Of a stretch of DNA of 64,000 nt, positions 60,053-64,000 are shown in pieces. This DNA comes from a virus. The notes under the pieces are model-generated. The model was not told where the DNA came from, searched no databases, and was given only the letters and a program-made list of their open reading frames with translations. The stretch spans positions 62,001 to 126,000 of the IMG/VR virus record IMGVR_UViG_3300035698_018317; one strand, 5' to 3'. A program made the position numbers and the translations under genes. How positions within the stretch are numbered: position 1 is the first letter of the stretch; every line of letters starts with the position of its first letter.

Positions 60053-61006
60053 TTGGCTAAATTTACGTTCGGTTCAGACCCAGAGTTTATGTTGGTGGAT
60101 AAAAACGGTGTATTTCGTAGCGCCATAGGTATCGTTCCCGGCACCAAATACAAAAGACACCGTATAGGTGGTGACCACTTCTATTATGATAACGTAATGG
60201 CAGAATGCACCATTGAGCCAGCAGCATCTAAGAAAGAAGCTTTAGCTAATTTCAGAAAAGCATTTGGCTCATTCGCAAAATTGGTAAAGCCCAATATCCT
60301 TGTAGCAAGAGCATCGCAAGAATATTCACGAGAAGAGTTGGCCCATCCAGATGCGTTGGAAATAGGATGTGACAGAGAATATTGCTGTTATGCTTTGAGG
60401 GATGTTGAACCGCCCGAAGAAGATTTCCAATCAGGGCAGTTGAGGTCCGCTGGAGGCCACCTTCATATAGGAAGCGAATTTGCCAAAGACCCTAAAGGGT
60501 GTCTTGCAACGATTCGTATGATGGACTTGTTCCTTGGCACAATGTCAATTTATCTTGATAAAGATGAAACAACCGCACGCCGAAAAGAGCTATATGGTAA
60601 AGCTGGAAGATTCAGAACTCCACCGCACGGTGCTGAATATAGGTCTTTGGGGAATTTCTGGTTATCTAGTCCAAAATTGGTTGGGTTTGTTTATGATATG
60701 ACCGCATTTATCATGCAGTTTGTTGAAGATAGAAGGCATGACGAATTCTGGTTCATTGATGAAGAAAGACTGGATAGTGATGACGCATGGAACGAAGAAG
60801 GATTTGACCCCGCAAGTTGTCATATTTGCAAGGGTTACGATTTGGACGCTCTTCGTTATGCCATCGACACGGTAGATGCCAAACAAGGTCGGGATTTTCT
60901 GTCTTTCATTGAAGGACAAATGCCTGCACGTTTGTTTAATAAATTTCGGGAATTGGCTGATGTCAAAGAACCATATGACTTCAATAAAGAATGGAGTTTG
61001 GCATAA
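60053..61006 (+). CDS. COOH-NH2 ligase type 2 (phage glutamine-synthetase-like ligase)
   Basis: The start MAKFTFGSDPEFMLVD, the central SAGGHLHIGSEF and the conserved RTPPHGAEYRSLGNFW are those of the COOH.NH2 ligase type 2 family found in many phages, related to glutamine synthetase and predicted to form peptide or isopeptide bonds. The TTG start at 60053 follows AAGGAG. Its stop overlaps the next start (TAATG). The C26-type amidotransferase at 36542 may reverse or complement its reaction (inference). Confidence 0.85.
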   Translation: MAKFTFGSDPEFMLVDKNGVFRSAIGIVPGTKYKRHRIGGDHFYYDNVMAECTIEPAASKKEALANFRKAFGSFAKLVKPNILVARASQEYSREELAHPDALEIGCDREYCCYALRDVEPPEEDFQSGQLRSAGGHLHIGSEFAKDPKGCLATIRMMDLFLGTMSIYLDKDETTARRKELYGKAGRFRTPPHGAEYRSLGNFWLSSPKLVGFVYDMTAFIMQFVEDRRHDEFWFIDEERLDSDDAWNEEGFDPASCHICKGYDLDALRYAIDTVDAKQGRDFLSFIEGQMPARLFNKFRELADVKEPYDFNKEWSLA

Positions 61007-61641
61007 TGTCAAAAGAAATTTATTTAAAATGGTGCGTATACAAGAACGACCCTGAACCCACATCTTGTATTCTAGCGTTGCCGGGAAGAGGTCAAAGCGG
61101 GTCTCATATGGCTTCGACTTACTTCAGCATAATGAGTCACCCTAAAACGATGATTATTGGGGTGACTCCAATGGGTCATGAATGGTATCCTTGTCCCAAA
61201 GGACCATATGACCAAAATGAAGCACTAAGCGGCTTGGATGCTGCAATAGAAACAGTTGATGATGTGGTAAATTGCATAATTGAAAGATATAATATCCCAG
61301 CAGAAAATATTTCCATAGTTGGATATTCCGCTGGTGGAGTTATGGCAGTGCAGGCAGCGTCACATTTGCCTCATCATAACTTTGCCTCTATTGCTTGTCA
61401 TGCTGGGGCAGTCTTAGACCCAAATGAATTGCCTGATTGTGTAAATGAAACTGAAATTTTGATTTGTCACAGTCAAGATGATTCTTGTTTTGATTGGTGG
61501 ACTAGATACATGCCCTCAAGAGAGGCATTAAGAAACAAAGGATATAACGTTCGATTTTCAGAACGTGCAAAGGGTGGGCATTCAATTTTCTATGGTGATT
61601 TGAAGAAGGCTGCTGACATCATGGAAAGTAAGTTTGGATAA
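61006..61641 (+). CDS. Alpha/beta hydrolase (esterase/phospholipase type)
   Basis: The nucleophile elbow GYSAGG, the acid region SQDDSCFDWW and the C-terminal His in KGGHS give a complete Ser-Asp-His triad of dienelactone-hydrolase or carboxylesterase type. Size 211 residues, no signal peptide. The start is coupled to the ligase gene, so it may act on the ligase product, for example as a deacylase. Followed by hairpins and a terminator. Confidence 0.8.
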   Translation: MSKEIYLKWCVYKNDPEPTSCILALPGRGQSGSHMASTYFSIMSHPKTMIIGVTPMGHEWYPCPKGPYDQNEALSGLDAAIETVDDVVNCIIERYNIPAENISIVGYSAGGVMAVQAASHLPHHNFASIACHAGAVLDPNELPDCVNETEILICHSQDDSCFDWWTRYMPSREALRNKGYNVRFSERAKGGHSIFYGDLKKAADIMESKFG

Positions 61642-61649
61642 TTTATTAT

Positions 61650-61698
61650 CTGCCCCTTAAAGGGCAGTAACTTAGGGCTTCGGGTTCTAGTTAGCCCT
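61650..61698 (+). other. Two small hairpins between the hydrolase gene and its terminator
   Basis: CTGCCC/GGGCAG (61650-61667) and AGGGCT/AGCCCT (61674-61698) can fold in the 3' untranslated RNA. They lack a T-run, so they more likely protect the RNA end or are part of a small RNA. Confidence 0.4.
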
Positions 61699-61729
61699 TT
61701 ATTTATGAGTAGGTGAAGCTCATTATATA

Positions 61730-61762
61730 AAAAAGGGAGATGATTCAATCATCTCCCTTTTT
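61730..61762. terminator. Bidirectional terminator between convergent genes
   Basis: AAAAAGGGAGATGATT, one base, then its exact complement ending in TTTTT. Confidence 0.92.
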
Positions 61763-61785
61763 CTATGCTCTCTTTTTATATAAAA

Positions 61786-62580
61786 TTATGAACCAATTCT
61801 GGCTTGTGGTGCATAACCTATTTCTCCGGGTCCGGGTTGTTCGGCACCGACACTCACACTATTGTCAGGTTCGATTCTTTTGGTTAGTTCCATATCTTCT
61901 ACGGCCACACCATCCCAGTTGCCTTGGTCAGAGAAGTCGGTCATCATGTCATTCAGGCTGTTAAGGAATCCATCATCATCTTCAACGGTTTCTTTTTTCA
62001 TCTTGCCTTTTTTCATGTCTTTGTCAACCTTGTCCATCTTATCCATCTTATCTTCTTTAGAATCGGCCTTCTTGTCGTCCTTCTTATCGTCTTTTTTATC
62101 GTCTTTCTTGGCTTTACCCTTTTTAGCGGACTTGCCACCTTTTTTCATGCCTTTTTTCTGCATTTCTAGGGCATCGCCTGAATCGTCATCAGAATCAATT
62201 TCTGTTTCAGTTTCTTCTTCCTCGTCACCATCACCATCTTTTTTGATAACAGTTGTTTCTTCTTCTGAATCTTCCGAATCTTTTTCGGCATCTTCATCAG
62301 CGTCCGGGTCTGCGTCTTTTACGGCGGTGGGGTCAACGATTTCACCGTCATCTTCGCCATCTTCGCTTTCACCATCTTCTTTTGGGATATCGACATCGCC
62401 ATCCATCTTCTTTTTGAGTTTCTTTTTGGCTTCGTCTAATTTTGTTTTTAGCTTATCAAGCATTTCATCTTCGGTTGGCATATTGCTAACTAGCCCAATG
62501 TTTTGAGGATTAGAAATACCCAAAGCATGAGTGACACCAACAGATTCGTTCATCAACTTCCAATTTTTATAAGAAAGCAT
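61786..62580 (-). CDS. Low-complexity acidic/basic protein with targeting-like N-terminus (264 aa)
   Basis: MLSYKNWKLMNESVG resembles the shared motif. The body is low complexity: an acidic block (about 65-140, long Asp/Glu runs) and then a basic block of KKDDKKDDKKD type repeats and KGK motifs (about 145-200), and a normal C-terminal part (FLNSLNDMMTDFSDQGNW). Such charge-segregated proteins occur among phage internal or assembly-core proteins. Function not known. Confidence 0.6.
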   Translation of the reverse strand: MLSYKNWKLMNESVGVTHALGISNPQNIGLVSNMPTEDEMLDKLKTKLDEAKKKLKKKMDGDVDIPKEDGESEDGEDDGEIVDPTAVKDADPDADEDAEKDSEDSEEETTVIKKDGDGDEEEETETEIDSDDDSGDALEMQKKGMKKGGKSAKKGKAKKDDKKDDKKDDKKADSKEDKMDKMDKVDKDMKKGKMKKETVEDDDGFLNSLNDMMTDFSDQGNWDGVAVEDMELTKRIEPDNSVSVGAEQPGPGEIGYAPQARIGS

Positions 62581-62648
62581 TTTTATCTCCTATTTTTTTT
62601 AACGGTCCATAAAGGCCGACAACTTTTCTAACCTATATAGATTAGTTA

Positions 62649-62861
62649 TTATAATTTTCCGAATTTCTTAAGTATTTGTTCTCTTCTTTTACGTTCTACA
62701 TCTCTGCGTTTTCTATTTCGGCTTGAATTATTAATAGGAGTTGACCTGCTAGCACTTAAAATGGTATTACCTCTGCCTCTGCCGCTTCTGCCGCTACTAG
62801 CGCTTTTTACGCTTCCGATTCTTTTTCTGGCACCGCCGCCTTTATTACATCCGCAACCCAT
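62649..62861 (-). CDS. Small Arg-rich protein MGCGCNKGGG (70 aa)
   Basis: The N-terminal MGCGCNKGGG is a motif seen in several phage small proteins; the rest is Arg/Ser/Gly-rich (SGRSGRGRGN, RNRKRRDVERKRRE) and must bind nucleic acid or acidic protein. The strong GGAGG Shine-Dalgarno indicates good expression. Role unknown; DNA condensation in the head is a guess. Confidence 0.65.
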   Translation of the reverse strand: MGCGCNKGGGARKRIGSVKSASSGRSGRGRGNTILSASRSTPINNSSRNRKRRDVERKRREQILKKFGKL

Positions 62862-62941
62862 ATTTTCCTCCTACGATTTTTAGAAAGTCTAGTTCCAGTT
62901 CGTGACTTCCTTTTCTTTTTATTTTTTCTTCCACAGCACAT
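62807..62941 (-). CDS. Possible second small basic Cys protein MCCGRK (44 aa)
   Basis: From ATG 62941 the minus strand encodes MCCGRKNKKKRKSRTGTR, a sequence similar in character to the following MGCGCNK gene, which it overlaps by 55 bases in another frame. It has no Shine-Dalgarno. The similarity of the two starts argues for a real gene; a chance frame is possible. Confidence 0.4.
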   Translation of the reverse strand: MCCGRKNKKKRKSRTGTRLSKNRRRKIWVADVIKAAVPEKESEA

Positions 62942-62962
62942 AATATATGTAGTGATGTTAAA

Positions 62963-62991
62963 TAAAAAAAACGCCCTCAAAAGAGGGCGTT
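62963..62991 (-). terminator. Intrinsic terminator
   Basis: Minus-strand AACGCCCTC, TTTT loop, GAGGGCGTT, then a T-run. Ends the gene at 63017. Confidence 0.9.
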
Positions 62992-63016
62992 AGTTTGAAG
63001 GCACGACTACGACGAT

Positions 63017-63703
63017 TTAACGATACATATTGTCCGGTATAAATCCTCTACTATCATCGAATGTGAATTTCTTATTACTTTCATAGCCGCCACAATCTTT
63101 CAGTGTGGGGATAAGAAATCTCTTGTTGGTAGGTCTATATCGCTCTTGAGAGAACTTCTCAACGGCTGTTTCAAATTTATGGTAGAATTTTCCCATTTTA
63201 ATAGATGTAATGTGATGAGGAAGATTCAAACACAAAATCTGGTTCTGAATGGTTTTTAATACCTCAGACGCTCTAACCTTTTTACGCCCTTTACCAACTT
63301 TACTAAAGTCAATAAACCACAAGAAAGAATCAGGGTCATACGTAAAAACAGGATTTTGAATTCCTGCGTCCCAATGACTATCAATAATATCCGTTATTTC
63401 AGATAGCCAAAGATTACGTTTTACTACAGAAACGTATTTTGCGTAATAATAATAAGCAAAGACGCTTCTGAAACTCATAATCAAGATATGCTTGTTTGCT
63501 TTCGTGTGCATATTATGACGGAGACAGAATGGACAATAGAAACGTTGGCCTGATAAACGCTCACACCACTTCCTTATCATAGGCAGCATTCCTACTTGTT
63601 TGCCACAAAAGCAACAAGAGTAATGAATGTGTTCTGACAATTCATCGGACTCGTTTTCTATTTCTTGTAATTGTATATTTTGACGGTCTATGGTTGTGCT
63701 CAT
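63017..63703 (-). CDS. Conserved phage zinc-binding protein (228 aa)
   Basis: Two CxxC pairs (CCFCGKQ and YCPFCLRH) form a zinc-binding module near the N-terminus (about 30-65), followed by an aromatic-rich segment (SVFAYYYYAKYVSVV) and a mixed C-terminal domain (DPDSFLWFIDFSKVGKGRKKV). I do not recognise the family. The ATG has only a weak GGTG upstream. Its own terminator follows. Confidence 0.55.
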   Translation of the reverse strand: MSTTIDRQNIQLQEIENESDELSEHIHYSCCFCGKQVGMLPMIRKWCERLSGQRFYCPFCLRHNMHTKANKHILIMSFRSVFAYYYYAKYVSVVKRNLWLSEITDIIDSHWDAGIQNPVFTYDPDSFLWFIDFSKVGKGRKKVRASEVLKTIQNQILCLNLPHHITSIKMGKFYHKFETAVEKFSQERYRPTNKRFLIPTLKDCGGYESNKKFTFDDSRGFIPDNMYR

Positions 63704-63783
63704 TTTTTACACCAAAAAAAAATAAGTTTTTGTTCTACGCTCTCTATATAAGTTTGAACTATAGTTAGCAGTAGAGGATAATT

Positions 63784-64000
63784 ATGAAAACATTCTATCA
63801 ATGGGCTGAAGAAAATAAAATAGAGCTTCCCGTAATAACGACTGACGGTGAGGATGCCACGAGCGAAAACAGAGTCAGGACTGGTTATAGTGCAAACTAT
63901 CCACCTGCCTATGTTGCTGCTCAATATCCTCATCATTACTTCAATCCTGCCAAGGCCACAGCAGACCTTGATGCGGAACAAATGAAGAAAAAAGATAAGA
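63784..64000 (+). CDS. Protein with capsid-targeting-like N-terminus, 5' part only
   Basis: The frame starts MKTFYQWAEENKIELPV and is open to the right edge (at least 72 codons). AGAGGA precedes the ATG and a TATATA (63745-63750) lies further upstream. The mature part begins with Thr/Asp/Glu- and Tyr-rich segments (GYSANYPPAYVAAQYP). The rest lies outside the window. Confidence 0.6.
   Translation, partial: MKTFYQWAEENKIELPVITTDGEDATSENRVRTGYSANYPPAYVAAQYPHHYFNPAKATADLDAEQMKKKDK

Noticed and set aside
61862-62506. Ser-rich 214-residue + strand frame
   Set aside because: It is the mirror of the acidic/basic low-complexity gene on the minus strand, without a ribosome-binding site.

Overview
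The window is a continuous, AT-rich (clearly under 50 % GC), gene-dense piece of a large tailed bacteriophage, most likely a T4-related myovirus-type phage with a large genome. The clearest evidence is a head-assembly module in T4 order on the + strand (16.6-28.6 kb): large terminase, portal, a core-position protein, S80-type prohead protease, acidic coiled-coil scaffold and gp23-like major capsid protein. All three stop codons are used, so the standard bacterial code applies. The host cannot be named from the sequence. A lipoprotein signal peptide hints at a host with a Sec/Lsp pathway. I saw no tRNA, rRNA, CRISPR array, integrase or insertion sequence, and no gene-free stretch above about 230 bases. 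Tail sheath, tube and baseplate genes are not recognisable here and probably lie outside.

Layout. 0-6 kb: end of an actin-like ATPase gene, hypotheticals, a DnaG-type primase and a divergent PD-(D/E)XK nuclease. 5-14 kb: virion-type proteins, an HELGH metallopeptidase, and a large adhesin-like locus (purple-acid-phosphatase domain plus two near-duplicate LamG modules) that looks frameshifted. 14-16.5 kb: a CYTH protein and a BCS1-like membrane AAA ATPase. 16.6-28.6 kb: packaging and head genes; the portal carries a 231-residue mini-intein. 28.7-38.5 kb: many small accessory genes, a GT54 (MGAT4)-like glycosyltransferase, an Sm-like protein, a ClpP-like protease with a structured leader, and a class I glutamine amidotransferase-like protein. 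38.5-42.2 kb: a dehydroquinate-synthase-like protein without metal ligands, GDP-fucose synthase, GDP-mannose dehydratase and a LAGLIDADG-type homing endonuclease. 42.2-46.4 kb: small virion-type proteins, Q-rich proteins and a Dam methylase. 46.4-55.3 kb: a glycosyltransferase/methyltransferase island. 55.3-64 kb: an intracellular-subtilisin-like protease, an McsA-like protein, virion proteins, a COOH-NH2 ligase, an alpha/beta hydrolase and small basic or acidic proteins.

Three themes tie the window together. First, at least fourteen unrelated proteins begin with the same short motif, M-[KRD]-x-[FY]-x-x-[WYF]-x-x-[EN]-like, which resembles the capsid-targeting sequence of T4 internal head proteins. 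I infer a dispersed set of proteins packaged into the head and processed by the prohead protease. Second, many genes lacking a Shine-Dalgarno have a -10-like hexamer ending exactly 6-8 nt before the start codon, several with a well-spaced -35, implying leaderless mRNAs. Third, a large sugar programme (GDP-fucose synthesis, several GT-A/GT2 enzymes, sialyltransferase-like GT29, MGAT4-like GT54, FkbM methyltransferase, sulfotransferase-like) suggests the phage builds or edits a complex glycan on its virion or host. Several genes (adhesin, a Q-rich protein, a glycosyltransferase) show single-base frameshifts supported by nearby paralogues or by lack of an independent start signal.
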